From Chitinophagaceae bacterium (GTDB lineage Bacteria > Bacteroidota > Bacteroidia > Chitinophagales > UBA10324): DNA of 64,000 bases. The position numbers and the translations under genes are program-made. The stretch covers positions 109,822 to 173,821 of the forward strand of contig CANIPU010000005.1 in the NCBI GenBank assembly GCA_947469485.1. Direction: 5' to 3'. The notes under the pieces were generated by a model that saw only the letters and a program-made list of their open reading frames with translations, did not search any database and had not been told where the DNA came from. Shown in pieces: positions 17,201-26,700 of this stretch; position 1 is the first letter of the stretch; each line of letters starts with the position of its first letter.

Positions 17201-19844
17201 AAGTTGTCCTCCATTACCTGTAAATTTCACAAGTACTTCAACTGGTGTAGATGCAAATTCAACATATGAATGGTTTTTTGGTGATGGATCAAATAGTAAT
17301 GTTCAAAATCCATTTCATATTTATAATATCCCAGGATATTATGATGTTGCATTAATTATTCATAATCAATATGGATGCGATGATACATTGCTGATTGATT
17401 CGATGATTTCAATAACCGGACCAACAGCAACCGTTGCCGTTTCTCCAACCAGCGGATGTAATCCTTTAAATGTGTGTTTCATTGCTACATCAAATACCAC
17501 CACTTCATATACATGGGATTTTGGTGACGGCAATGTGGTGCCATTTGCGAATGATAGTATCTGTTATGTTTATACAAATCCAGGTACATTTTATCCATCC
17601 TTAGTACTTGATAATGGAGCAGGATGTACTTATTCATTTCCAATAGATTCAATAGTTGCCGGCGGCCCAAATGTTTATTGGAATCCTGATATACCATATT
17701 TGTGTAATTCAGGAACAGTTACATTTACGGATTCCACATTTGGAATATCACCTATTACTTCTTGGTTTTGGACTTTTGGTGATTCAGTAAGTGGAAATGC
17801 TGATACAAGTTTGTTGCAAAACCCTTCTCACTTTTATGATACCTTAGGAGTTTATATTGTAACACTCTTAGTTAATACCCAAAATGGATGCAACGGAATT
17901 TTAACAGATACAGTTTTTGTATATCCTCCTCCTGTAATTGGAATTAGTGCTGATGATATAACTCCTTGCCTTAATTCAGCAGTTAATTTTAATTATAATT
18001 CAAATCAAACTATTACAACTTGGGATTGGAATTTTGGTGATCCCGCAAGCGGAATAAATAATAGTTCAAATATTTCAACTCCCTCTCATGTATTTTCTTC
18101 AATGGGTCTATTTACTGTTACTCTTATAGCTTCTGGAATTGGTTCGTGTAGTGATACTATAACAATTGATATAAATGTGCTTTTATTACCTAATCCAAAT
18201 ATTTCTGCCAGTACTTCTATTTGTCCAAACGCAAGCGCTCAGCTTTCAGCGTCAAATGGTGTTTCCTACCAATGGTCACCCGGAACATTTCTGAATAATG
18301 CTTCAATCTCTAATCCGGTTTCTTCGCCTGGTTCTAATATTACCTATACAGTTACAATAACAGATGTTAATGGATGTATAAATTCTGACAGTGTTTCAAT
18401 TTCAATTTTCAATGCTCCAGTAATTGCAGCATCTTCTCAAACAAACGATACTACCTGTTCCGGAGTTGCAATTCAATTGAATGGTTCAGGCGGAAATCAA
18501 TATGTATGGCAACCTGCAGCATTGTTGAATAATAATTCAATTCAGAATCCGACAGCAACAATTTTTAATAACACCACATTTACCGTAACAGGGACTGATA
18601 TTAATGGTTGCACTGGTACAGCAAGTGTCGGGATTGTTGTTTTGCAAAATCCAGTTGTTGTCGCAGGATCAAACGCGACTATCTGTTTTGGAGATACAAC
18701 GCAATTAAATGCAATAGGAGGGTTAAATTATTCATGGTCACCAGCTGTTGGGTTAAGCAATACATCTATTTCAAATCCGATTGCTAATCCAACAATTACA
18801 TCAACTTATACAGTAACTACTTCTGATAGCAATAATTGTATTGGATCAGCGAGTGTAATTGTAACTGTTAACCCATTACCCAATGCTAATGCAGGTGTTG
18901 ATGATACAATTTGTTTAAGTTTTTCAGCGCAATTAAACGCAGGAGGTGGACTTAATTACAGCTGGAGCCCAACAGTTTATTTGGATAATAGTTTTATTTC
19001 AAACCCTAATTGCACACCTCTGGCTGATATTACTTATACAGTAACAGTGCTGGATGCTAATAATTGTGTTGCCTTAGATTCAGTTATAATAAGTGTTTTA
19101 CCACCACCTGTATTTAATGCCTGGGGTGATACTACAATTTGTGAATTACAAACAATAGAAATAAACGCGAGCGGAGGCACCACTTATTCCTGGCAGCCAA
19201 CCGTTGGTTTAAGCAATCCAAATGATTCTGCAACTTTTGTTTCACCTTCTATTACAACTGTATATTCTGTAATTATCACTGATAATGTATGCGATGCAAG
19301 TGATACGCTTCAGGTTACAGTTACAATTATTCCACTTCCGGATGCTTATGCAGGCCCTGATGTTTCAGTAATAGCCGGTGAGAGTTACAATATTGATGCA
19401 GATGCTTCCGGCAATTTTAATTGGTCACCTCCCGAAGGATTAAGTTGTATTGAATGTGAAGATCCTGTTGCCACTCCATTGGAAACAACCACTTATACAA
19501 TAACTGCCATAAATGATTTTGGGTGTAAAGCAGAAGATTCAATGGTGATTTCTGTTACTTGCAGTGATAATATACTATATATTCCCAATGTATTTTCACC
19601 AAATGGCAACGGAAAAAATGATGTATTCAAAGTTAGATCTTCAGGAATTCGAGAGTTGAATTTTTTAAGGGTTTATGATCGTTGGGGTGAACTTGTTTTT
19701 GAATCTGCTGATCAGAATATCGGTTGGGATGGAACTTTCAGAGGGAAATTATTACCTCCTGCTGTTTATGTTTTTTATCTGAAAGCAGTATGTGGTGATG
19801 GATTTATTATAGAACGACAGGGTAATGTAACTTTAGTTAGATAG
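14271..19844 (+). CDS. PKD-rich surface adhesin with T9SS type B sorting domain
   Basis: A complete protein of 1857 residues. Residues 1-22 form a signal peptide ending SKSQ. About 15 PKD-like modules follow (typical cores YxWDFGDG, GxYxVTLIVTDxxGC), then six Ig-like modules (WSPxxGL type) at roughly residues 1300-1760, and a CHU_C-type T9SS sorting domain at about 1767-1857 (IPNVFSPNGNGKNDVF, RWGELVFES, ending QGNVTLVR). Modules from nt 16200 to 18420 align in order with the visible N-terminal part of the giant protein upstream, so the two are paralogues. This one lacks SprB repeats. It lies four bases upstream of the PorP/SprF gene, almost certainly on one transcript. Exported to the cell surface by the T9SS; the specific ligand is unknown. 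Confidence 0.92.
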   Translation: MKVFRILLFILFIFEFNQSKSQVVANFTINYQNPNCAPTTISFTNLSTGSGLTYEWNFGVNPGVNSTIINPSFSYLTCGNYIVTLIVTDGISIDTSTQTANIYCSPVASFNATPLSGCVPLTAQFNSTTAIGSAPISTYFWDFGDGNTGNFAITSHTYTISGCKSVSLIVTDANGCNDDTTMSNLICIDDQPNASFTASTNVSCSAPFTIDYTSTSTGTGTLNYQWFFPGGIPATSILSNPSVTYNTPGLYDVTLIVTNLSGCSDTLTQSNFAAIASNIADFTLNATSGCVPFVVDVQGISSSVPIAWDWSTIPNAIPASANTQNAQFTFNSAGSYQICLQITYPGGCIATKCTTIVVANYPNANFTLTGNIYTCQPPQTIDYNNASTGGPGSSYYWQFPGGVPAVWNTANPPNIVYSNCGVYNATLIVTNTAGCSDTLVYDSASVIDCPLASFIALPPAGCGPLNSIFIYTGTTGSPTSWQWNFGDPASGILNTSNLQNPIHTFNNTGCYDVSLIVSNALGCTDTVINQNMVCVGNPAIPNFSANPTVTCAYQPIAFTNLSTGTDSTTTYQWDFIGSPPFDIMNSTSDPQYLYPDTGWFDVTLVICNNGCCDTLTIDSMVHILPPIANFFVVTTCADPYNISLHAGNSIAADSFFWSVPGGIPSSTSDSVISVNYPSNGTYAIELIVQNFQTGCYDTIDQNITINNVVADFSANDSTICTPDQVCFTNLSQNASSYQWSIYNSSGNLIWSSNGANPCKTFYFAGEFDVHLIATDANGCKDTLISPQLISAFGLNLNFSGVPLSGCIPLSVDFSSAASSSVSSVVSYLWNFGDSASGFLDSASIQNPTHIYNNVGSYDVTFVTLDNHGCYDTLVIPQYVNPYQPNVSFMAIDSTVCLGESTCFFNSSFGGSLSFQWDFGDNATSASLNPCHTYLGVGDYTVTLIGSDTSGCADTMIRTLYIHVTDPQANFIADSTYSSCPPLPVNFTSTSTGVDANSTYEWFFGDGSNSNVQNPFHIYNIPGYYDVALIIHNQYGCDDTLLIDSMISITGPTATVAVSPTSGCNPLNVCFIATSNTTTSYTWDFGDGNVVPFANDSICYVYTNPGTFYPSLVLDNGAGCTYSFPIDSIVAGGPNVYWNPDIPYLCNSGTVTFTDSTFGISPITSWFWTFGDSVSGNADTSLLQNPSHFYDTLGVYIVTLLVNTQNGCNGILTDTVFVYPPPVIGISADDITPCLNSAVNFNYNSNQTITTWDWNFGDPASGINNSSNISTPSHVFSSMGLFTVTLIASGIGSCSDTITIDINVLLLPNPNISASTSICPNASAQLSASNGVSYQWSPGTFLNNASISNPVSSPGSNITYTVTITDVNGCINSDSVSISIFNAPVIAASSQTNDTTCSGVAIQLNGSGGNQYVWQPAALLNNNSIQNPTATIFNNTTFTVTGTDINGCTGTASVGIVVLQNPVVVAGSNATICFGDTTQLNAIGGLNYSWSPAVGLSNTSISNPIANPTITSTYTVTTSDSNNCIGSASVIVTVNPLPNANAGVDDTICLSFSAQLNAGGGLNYSWSPTVYLDNSFISNPNCTPLADITYTVTVLDANNCVALDSVIISVLPPPVFNAWGDTTICELQTIEINASGGTTYSWQPTVGLSNPNDSATFVSPSITTVYSVIITDNVCDASDTLQVTVTIIPLPDAYAGPDVSVIAGESYNIDADASGNFNWSPPEGLSCIECEDPVATPLETTTYTITAINDFGCKAEDSMVISVTCSDNILYIPNVFSPNGNGKNDVFKVRSSGIRELNFLRVYDRWGELVFESADQNIGWDGTFRGKLLPPAVYVFYLKAVCGDGFIIERQGNVTLVR

Positions 19845-19848
19845 CAAA

Positions 19849-20856
19849 ATGAAAACAAAACTATACATCTTGTTATTAAGTCAATTACTGAGCGTTATTT
19901 ATATAAATAACTCGCTAGCTCAGGATATTCACTTTTCGCAATTTTATTCAACGCCACTTCAAGTTAATCCTGCTAAAACAGGTTTTATAACTGGTGATTA
20001 CAGACTTGCTGGAAGCTATAGGAACCAATGGTCGAGCATTACAATACCTTATGTAACTGCAGCAGGGAGCGCTGATCTTTCTTTTACCGCAGGCAAAAAG
20101 AAGAAAGATATTTTTGGAACAGGCATTATGATATTTAATGATAAAGCAGGAGATTCCAGATTTAATACTACTTACATTGGATTAACAACGGCTTATCATA
20201 AAACAATTGACAAATACAATAATCAATTCCTGAGTTTTGGTGCAATGGGAGCTTATTGTTTAAGTAATATTAATTATGAAGATCTTAGATGGGATGAACA
20301 ATATGAAGGAGGAATTTTAACAGAGAATTTCCCTATTGGCATTAATGATTATTATGATTTATCAGCTGGATTGGAATACAACAACCTTATTGACAAGTAC
20401 ACCAATTTTACTGCCGGTGCTGCAGTTTATCATTTATTTAAACCAAATCAAACTTTTAATGATGATGGTACATCAAGGGTGTTTAGAAAACTTGTTGTAA
20501 ATGTTGGCGCAAATCTGGGAATGGGAAATAAGTTTTCAGCTTATCCGAAAATTTTGTTTTCAAAACAAGGACCTTTTAACGAAATTGTAGTTGGGTATCT
20601 TCAGCGATATAGTTTGAATTATAATTATCTTAATGATTATGGTATATATCTTGGGGCATTTATGCGTTGGAACGATGCCTTTATATTCGTTACCAAGCTT
20701 GATTTAAATAAATTCACAATGGGAATATCATATGATATTAACTTCAGTCGTCTTGCATTGGTAAGTCATGCAAGGGGAGGACCTGAAATTTCTGTTTTAT
20801 ATACCGGAAATATCCCTGGCTTCCATAAAAAGAAAATATTTTGCCCTAGATTTTAA
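19849..20856 (+). CDS. PorP/SprF family T9SS outer-membrane protein
   Basis: 335 residues with a signal peptide (1-24, ending NNSLA) and the family's N-terminal signature QDIHFSQFYSTPLQVNPAKTG, followed by alternating beta-strand sequence of an outer-membrane barrel ending in Phe (CPRF). PorP is needed for T9SS function in Porphyromonas, and SprF for secretion of SprB in Flavobacterium; many family members sit directly after a large CHU_C-domain cargo gene, as here. The start is four bases after the adhesin stop, which implies co-transcription and a dedicated partner role for one or both adhesins. Assignment to SprF rather than PorP rests on this context. Confidence 0.92.
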   Translation: MKTKLYILLLSQLLSVIYINNSLAQDIHFSQFYSTPLQVNPAKTGFITGDYRLAGSYRNQWSSITIPYVTAAGSADLSFTAGKKKKDIFGTGIMIFNDKAGDSRFNTTYIGLTTAYHKTIDKYNNQFLSFGAMGAYCLSNINYEDLRWDEQYEGGILTENFPIGINDYYDLSAGLEYNNLIDKYTNFTAGAAVYHLFKPNQTFNDDGTSRVFRKLVVNVGANLGMGNKFSAYPKILFSKQGPFNEIVVGYLQRYSLNYNYLNDYGIYLGAFMRWNDAFIFVTKLDLNKFTMGISYDINFSRLALVSHARGGPEISVLYTGNIPGFHKKKIFCPRF

Positions 20857-20888
20857 TTTAGAATTTACGAATTATAATAAATAGAAAA

Positions 20889-21992
20889 TTATCTCTTCAT
20901 TACCCAAACATCAGCAATTCCATTGCTACGATATTGGCGCATACTATCTACAGCTTCTTCAGACGAATTAAAAGAGCCTTTGCCAATTCTGAAATAAGTA
21001 TCCTGAATTAATACTTTAACATCGATACCTTTTTTCTTCATTTGACTAATAAATAAATCTGCCTTATTCTGCGATTTGAGGCATGCAAAAACAACAAAGT
21101 ATTTTAATTCATTATTTTGAGTTAAAGAAATAGCATAAGAAATTGCTGAAGCAATTGTTGGAGATAAAGAAGAATTATTTTCTGAAGGGGAATTGGTGCT
21201 GGCGGGAATTATTGTGGAATCAGCTTCAGGAACTATTGATGATGAAGAATCTATTGTATTAGTTTTTTCAGTAGTTTCATTAGGGGATTGGTATACTATT
21301 ATTTGAACTAATGTATCCTTTCTGTGAGACGGAGCTACTTCTATTGGTTTTGAATTATTTTCATTTTTATCTGAACTAAATAATGAATTAAAGGAATTCC
21401 AAAAATTTGTTCCATTAAGATTAACTGGCTTGAAATCATTACTCACATTAATTATCTGAAAAGTAATAACTATCAAAGCCAGTAATACTCCAAAACCTGC
21501 CCAACCAAAACGGCTGCGTGATTTCTTTTTAGTCGGTTCATTTGCTAATTGATGAACAACTTCTTCGCGGCGAATAATAGGTTTTGCTACAAACCGATCA
21601 AACCCAAAGGCATTTATCAGGTAATTGTTTTCTTCAAATGATTCGAAAAGCAAATTGTGCTCTATATCATAGTAAAATTTTCCTACTCCTGAAATTGAAG
21701 CCTGTCCCTTTCCGGACAAATCATTTTCTAATTTTCGAACATATTGATGAATTGAAATAGCTGCGGCATCATATGAAACACCAGTATATCGAACAATTTC
21801 ACTAATCAGCAAACCATCATTATGAACCAGACTTTTATTAAAAGCAAGTGATTTATATGGTGGCGTGAAAACATTTTGAATCGGATGAACTTGTGCAGAA
21901 GCATATTGGGCCATAATTCCCCCAAAAGCAGGAATTATTACACAATCATTTCGATAAAGCAACTGCTTGATATAAGGAGATAGGTCAGTCAT
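20889..21992 (-). CDS. Membrane-anchored HU-like (CCDC81-type) protein with SPOR domain
   Basis: 367 residues. The N-terminal 1-150 resemble the bacterial HU-CCDC81 pair of domains (YIKQLLYRNDCVIIPAFGG near residue 7, FNKSLVHNDGLL at 51-62). A Lys/Arg-rich stretch (155-161) precedes one membrane helix at about 163-183, then a low-complexity Ser/Thr/Asn linker to about 285, and a C-terminal SPOR domain at about 290-367 (FVVFACLKSQNKADLF, FRIGKGSFNSSEEA). SPOR domains bind denuded septal peptidoglycan, so the predicted topology puts the HU-like part in the cytoplasm and SPOR in the periplasm. A TAAGTTTG promoter element lies just upstream. DNA binding by the HU-like part is an inference. Confidence 0.82.
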   Translation of the reverse strand: MTDLSPYIKQLLYRNDCVIIPAFGGIMAQYASAQVHPIQNVFTPPYKSLAFNKSLVHNDGLLISEIVRYTGVSYDAAAISIHQYVRKLENDLSGKGQASISGVGKFYYDIEHNLLFESFEENNYLINAFGFDRFVAKPIIRREEVVHQLANEPTKKKSRSRFGWAGFGVLLALIVITFQIINVSNDFKPVNLNGTNFWNSFNSLFSSDKNENNSKPIEVAPSHRKDTLVQIIVYQSPNETTEKTNTIDSSSSIVPEADSTIIPASTNSPSENNSSLSPTIASAISYAISLTQNNELKYFVVFACLKSQNKADLFISQMKKKGIDVKVLIQDTYFRIGKGSFNSSEEAVDSMRQYRSNGIADVWVMKR

Positions 21993-22005
21993 TATTAATT
22001 GAAGC

Positions 22006-22013
22006 CAAACTTA
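22006..22013 (-). promoter_or_regulatory. Bacteroidota -7 promoter element (TAAGTTTG)
   Basis: Read on the minus strand, TAAGTTTG is an exact match to TAnnTTTG, 13 bp before the ATG of the HU/SPOR gene. A TTTG at 22029-22032 (minus) is only 15 bp further upstream, shorter than the usual 19-21 bp spacing to a -33 box. The 107 bp gap also contains a small inverted repeat (ATTGAA-AAA-TTCAAT, 22014-22028). Confidence 0.45.
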
Positions 22014-22099
22014 ATTGAAAAATTCAATCAAATGGATTCAATTGTTAATGTTTTTAATGTTTTGTAATTTAATTAGGCTTTTCCACCTGGAATAAACAT

Positions 22100-23713
22100 T
22101 TAGAATTTCAAAATTAAACCAGCCATTACCCCAAAACCATAATTCGGATAATTATACCACCGACGGTAAGTTGCAGCAGTTATGTTATTAAATTGTACAA
22201 ACGCAGCGAAGTTCTTTTTGTAGTTATATATCATTCCAAGGTTAATATCTACATAGCCTTTATTGTATGAAGTTACAACTGATGAATCTATTGTTAAATA
22301 ATATGGAGTTTTATTGGCAGCATAAACAGAAGCATTAATCAGGATTTTTTTCTGAATATTATATTCCGCTTTTAACGAAATTTTCTGAGTTGGTAAACCA
22401 TAAGCAAGATTATCAAAATCAAGTGTGTAAGTATTGTAATCGCCGGATAACAGGAGGTTTAAACGCTCTGATTCTTTATATCCTAATTCACCGTGTAAAT
22501 TGAAAACATTAGCGTCTTCTGCAAAAGAAACATTGTATCTTGTTATGAAGTTTGTATCAGGATTAAACAATGCTAAATGGTCAACTATTTGATCTGAAAC
22601 CCTAATCATAAAAGAAAAATGATTTCCAACACTTCCTTTTATTCCACCGTGAATATCCAGTAAGGTCGAATATGTTATAGGAGAAATATCAGTTATAAAT
22701 GGATTTTCTGTTGAAAGATTCTTGAAATTGTTTTTATTTATTTCACCCTTAACTCCGGCAAATGGAACCACATATTCTCCTATAAGATTGTAATGTGCTT
22801 CAATATCAGGTAAAAAATATACTGAAGTATCTGTTGGGGCAATATCAAATCCGGCATGTAAACTCCATTTGTCTTGCTTTATGGAATACATTGGTTTTAT
22901 ATGGATGATGGAATTAAATGAACTTGCGGAGTCTTCATTAAACTGATTGATATCTGAACCGATAAATAAACTTCCGGTGTGAATTTTATTTACTGTTTTA
23001 CCTATTAATAAGCCCGGAGCAATATGCCATTCATTTCCGCCTGTTCGGTTCCAGTAGTAATAATAGTTAGCGCTGAAATTATAATCCCAGGCTGATTTTG
23101 TTGGTTTTGTGTTTGCAAATTCAAATGAAACTTCTGTGTTCTGAAAACTTTGTTTCAATTCTTTCTTAACAAAATCAATTAACGAACTATGATCATAGCC
23201 ATAATAATATCTGATAGTTCCAGTGTATTCCGCTTTAATGTTAATTGCATTTTTTTTGAAAAACTTTTTATAATATGCTTGTATACTGTTATCTGCAAAC
23301 TTCTGATAATTGAGTGATCCGCTTCCGCTATGATGCATAGCATAAATTCCTGCATCTCGTTTTTCGCTAACGCCAGTATTTAAATTCAAAGAAACAAAAG
23401 GGGAAATCTGTGTTCCGAATCCGGCTTTTAAATAATTATTCTGAGTTACCTCCGGAGTTTCTTTTACCATAGCTATAGGATGAATATCGGCCGGAACGAA
23501 AGGAAGATTTAATAACTTGGGTTGCAAATTATAAGAGGGTGCAATTTTATTCGAATCAGCCGGGAGCAGTTTTGGAGTTGCATCAATTTTTACTGCATCG
23601 GCAAGTAATGGTTTGTAATCCGTAACCACATCTAAATTCATTCCGGGTAAATCTTTTTGCGCATAGCAAAAAGAGGGAAGAAGGGACAGAATAATAAAAA
23701 TTCGTTTTAGCAT
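22100..23713 (-). CDS. Outer-membrane beta-barrel protein, TonB-receptor-like
   Basis: 537 residues. A signal peptide (1-18, ending CYAQ) is followed by a Pro/Lys-rich segment to about residue 85 (DVVTDYKPLLADAVKI, PLPADIHP-like), then alternating aromatic strands of a barrel ending GLILKF, the usual terminal Phe of outer-membrane proteins. It lacks a recognisable plug domain, so it is not a canonical TonB-dependent receptor although such proteins are often named so. Its start lies 41 bp after the stop of the 1036-residue TPR gene on the same strand. This TPR/barrel pairing suggests a periplasmic scaffold with its barrel partner; the substrate is unknown. Confidence 0.72.
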   Translation of the reverse strand: MLKRIFIILSLLPSFCYAQKDLPGMNLDVVTDYKPLLADAVKIDATPKLLPADSNKIAPSYNLQPKLLNLPFVPADIHPIAMVKETPEVTQNNYLKAGFGTQISPFVSLNLNTGVSEKRDAGIYAMHHSGSGSLNYQKFADNSIQAYYKKFFKKNAINIKAEYTGTIRYYYGYDHSSLIDFVKKELKQSFQNTEVSFEFANTKPTKSAWDYNFSANYYYYWNRTGGNEWHIAPGLLIGKTVNKIHTGSLFIGSDINQFNEDSASSFNSIIHIKPMYSIKQDKWSLHAGFDIAPTDTSVYFLPDIEAHYNLIGEYVVPFAGVKGEINKNNFKNLSTENPFITDISPITYSTLLDIHGGIKGSVGNHFSFMIRVSDQIVDHLALFNPDTNFITRYNVSFAEDANVFNLHGELGYKESERLNLLLSGDYNTYTLDFDNLAYGLPTQKISLKAEYNIQKKILINASVYAANKTPYYLTIDSSVVTSYNKGYVDINLGMIYNYKKNFAAFVQFNNITAATYRRWYNYPNYGFGVMAGLILKF

Positions 23714-23754
23714 TTTAATAATTAACTGTTATCTGAAATTTTAAAATCAGCTTT

Positions 23755-26700
23755 CTATTTTAATTCAAGTGTATCCATCTGAAATGAATGTTCAACAGAA
23801 TCCTGCATTACTTTAGATTGTTCATTTTCTTTTTCAATCACTTTCAAAAGTTTTGCATTTGCCTCTGGAAGAATGTCATCTTCTGTTTTGTAATTATCTA
23901 TTATGCTTTGCAGGGTTGCTTTCGCATTAAATAAATCATTTTGTGTAAAGAATATATCACTTAGCAACAAATAACTTTTTGCAATCCAATAATTGTAAGA
24001 TGGTTTCTGTTCAATCACTTTATAACACTGCGTTTCAGCAGCGGCTAATTTGTTTTCATTGAAATAAATTAAAGCAATGCTGTATAGCGATTCGGCGCTA
24101 GTTGTTGAATTATTTCCAGATAAGACATTTGTAAACAATTCTTCAGCTTTCTGGTAGTCTTTATTAATCATAGCAACTTTTGCTGAATAATAATTTGCTT
24201 CAGTTATATCCGCAGCTGGGGATGAATTATTAGCTAAAATCTTAGCAGCAGCATCTGATGTTTTTTTCCAGTCATTTGATTTCCATGCTGAAAGCATCAT
24301 TCCTTTCAAAGCTTCCGATAAATTCTCCTTATAGTCTGCAGACAAACTTAGCAATTGGTAGTATTCGTATGCTTTAGAATAATTATTGGTAACAGTATAG
24401 CAAATACGAGCGCTTTGTAAAATTGCACGCTCTTTATAATTACCAGAAGTTTTTTCTGCCACATATGTATAATCATCCAGTGCATGTTCAAAATCTTTAT
24501 TTTGAGATAAACATTCTGCTCTGTAATAATGTGCCTGAGTCGAAAATGGTCCGAATGGATAAGTATTTAAATAGTCGGTGAATCCTTGCAAAGCTTTATC
24601 ATAATCGCCTGTACTGAAGTTTTGCTCTGCAGCTAAATACACGACAGAGTCTTTTGTGGCGATAGTGATTTTTGCACCAGGTATTTCTTCAAGAAAATCA
24701 TCGTAGCCTTTCGAATCTCCGGTATTAATAAATACTTGTTTCGCTGTATTCATTGCTTCTTTGCTCTCCTGAGTATTTGGGAAATTAACTGCAACAAACT
24801 TGAATTCATTTACTGCATTCTCCGTATGATTGGTATTAAAATAAATTAATCCGAGTTTTAAATGAGCTTTCTTCTGGTATGAACTATTAGGAAAGTCATT
24901 TATAACTCTATTGAAAGTAAGAATTGCATTGTCATAATCTGCTTGTTGAAAATAGGTGTTAGCTGTTTCAAAAAGAGCATCATCCAAGTAAATACTGAAA
25001 GGCATTTCGTTGTTGATACGCTGCAATTGTTTTATTTTATCTGCTGATCGATTTTGCAATCCGGCAATGATTGCTAATTGAAATAAAGCATAGTCTTCAT
25101 TGCCTGATTTCGCTTCAATTACATACTGAAAATCTTTGTTTGCTGCTTCATAATCTTTATTAACGAAATTGCAATCACCACTTCGCATGTATAAATCGTT
25201 CGCTATTTTTTGTAATGACGATTTGCTGAGGGGACTGTTTTTTAATTCTTCTTTAGCCTGAGTAAAATAATTTTTTGCCATCAGGTAATTAGCTTGCTTC
25301 ACAAAGGCATAACCTAACCCGTACTTCGCCAATAGAACTGAAGCACCCGAATTACCATTGCCATAATTTTTCTGCAATTCAATATATTTTGAATAATCGG
25401 TAACAGCATCTTTGTAATTTTTATTGTCAGATGCTATTTCACCCTTCCAGAAGTAGCAATCTGCTTCAATACTATGATCAATAGGGTTCTTTAACGATTC
25501 ATCTAAAGTTTTATCAGCTTCATCAAAATTTTTATCGGCATTTAATTGCATAGCCCTGTTAAATGCAATGCGTTGATAGGACTTCCGTATTGAAGGGCTC
25601 AATCCATCCAGACCACGAATTATCTCAAGTGCTCCTTTGTAATTATTAGTTCCTGCCAACAATGAAACGAGACTTTCCTTGGCATCAGCATTGAATTTGC
25701 TTTTCGGATAATCATTAATGAACTCCTGAAATACTTTGCTGGCAACATCCTGAAAACCTAATTCCCAGGAAAGCTGGGCATAGTTGTAGGCTGCCTGTTC
25801 TTTTACAGCTTTATCGAAATCCAATTTTGAGGCATTTAACAAAGCATTTCGCGCATCATTTTTTTTGTTCTTTTTTAAATAGCAATCAGCCAATAAAAAC
25901 AAACTGTTTTGGCCGAGAGAATCCTTTAAACCTGTGAGTGCAAGAAAATGTACCATTGCCTCATCATATTTTTTTGTTTTGTATTCGCAATAGGCAATCT
26001 GGTATACATCGCTTTTTAAATTTTGCGCGGTTTTGTTGTAATAATCTTTAAGGAAAGGAAGTGCAGTAGAATATTCTCCTGTATTAAAATATGATTTCCC
26101 AATCAGTTGTCTCATTTCATTTGTGTATTTTAAATCAGTGCGCTCTAATAAAGGCACTGCATAAAGCAACACTTCTTCATATTCACCTTTTAAAAATTCA
26201 ATCTGAGAAATGTAGTATGGTACAATTGGAGAATATAATTTACTGTCCTTAATTAAATTGAAACTTGCAAGAGCCTCGTCATATTTTTTTTGTGTGTAGG
26301 TAATGTATCCATAATAATAATTTGCAGGATAGTAATATTTGTTTTGAATGGTTTTCACCTGTTCAAAATAGGGTAGAGCTTCAGTAAATTTTTGTTTATA
26401 GAAATAACTGTATCCTATCTGAAAACGAAATTCGTTGGTTTGAGAAACATTTAAATCATAAACATCTACCTGCTTAAAATAAGTAAGCGCTTTATCATAT
26501 TTTTTATTTGAATAATAGATTGTCCCTAAGTGATAATATGCCAGCCTTGTAACAGGGTTCTCTCCATATTCTTCAAGTAGTTGAACAAAGAATTGTTCAG
26601 CCTGAGGTTGTATTAATTCTTTACTGCTTAAGGCACGATAATACTTTGCATTCATTACCAGATTTTCAGGGGCATCAGTTTGAAGCTTGAAATGATTAAT

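Noticed and set aside
22014..22028. Small inverted repeat ATTGAA-AAA-TTCAAT before the HU/SPOR gene as an operator
   Set aside because: Only six base pairs in very AT-rich sequence; expected by chance, and no second site is visible.
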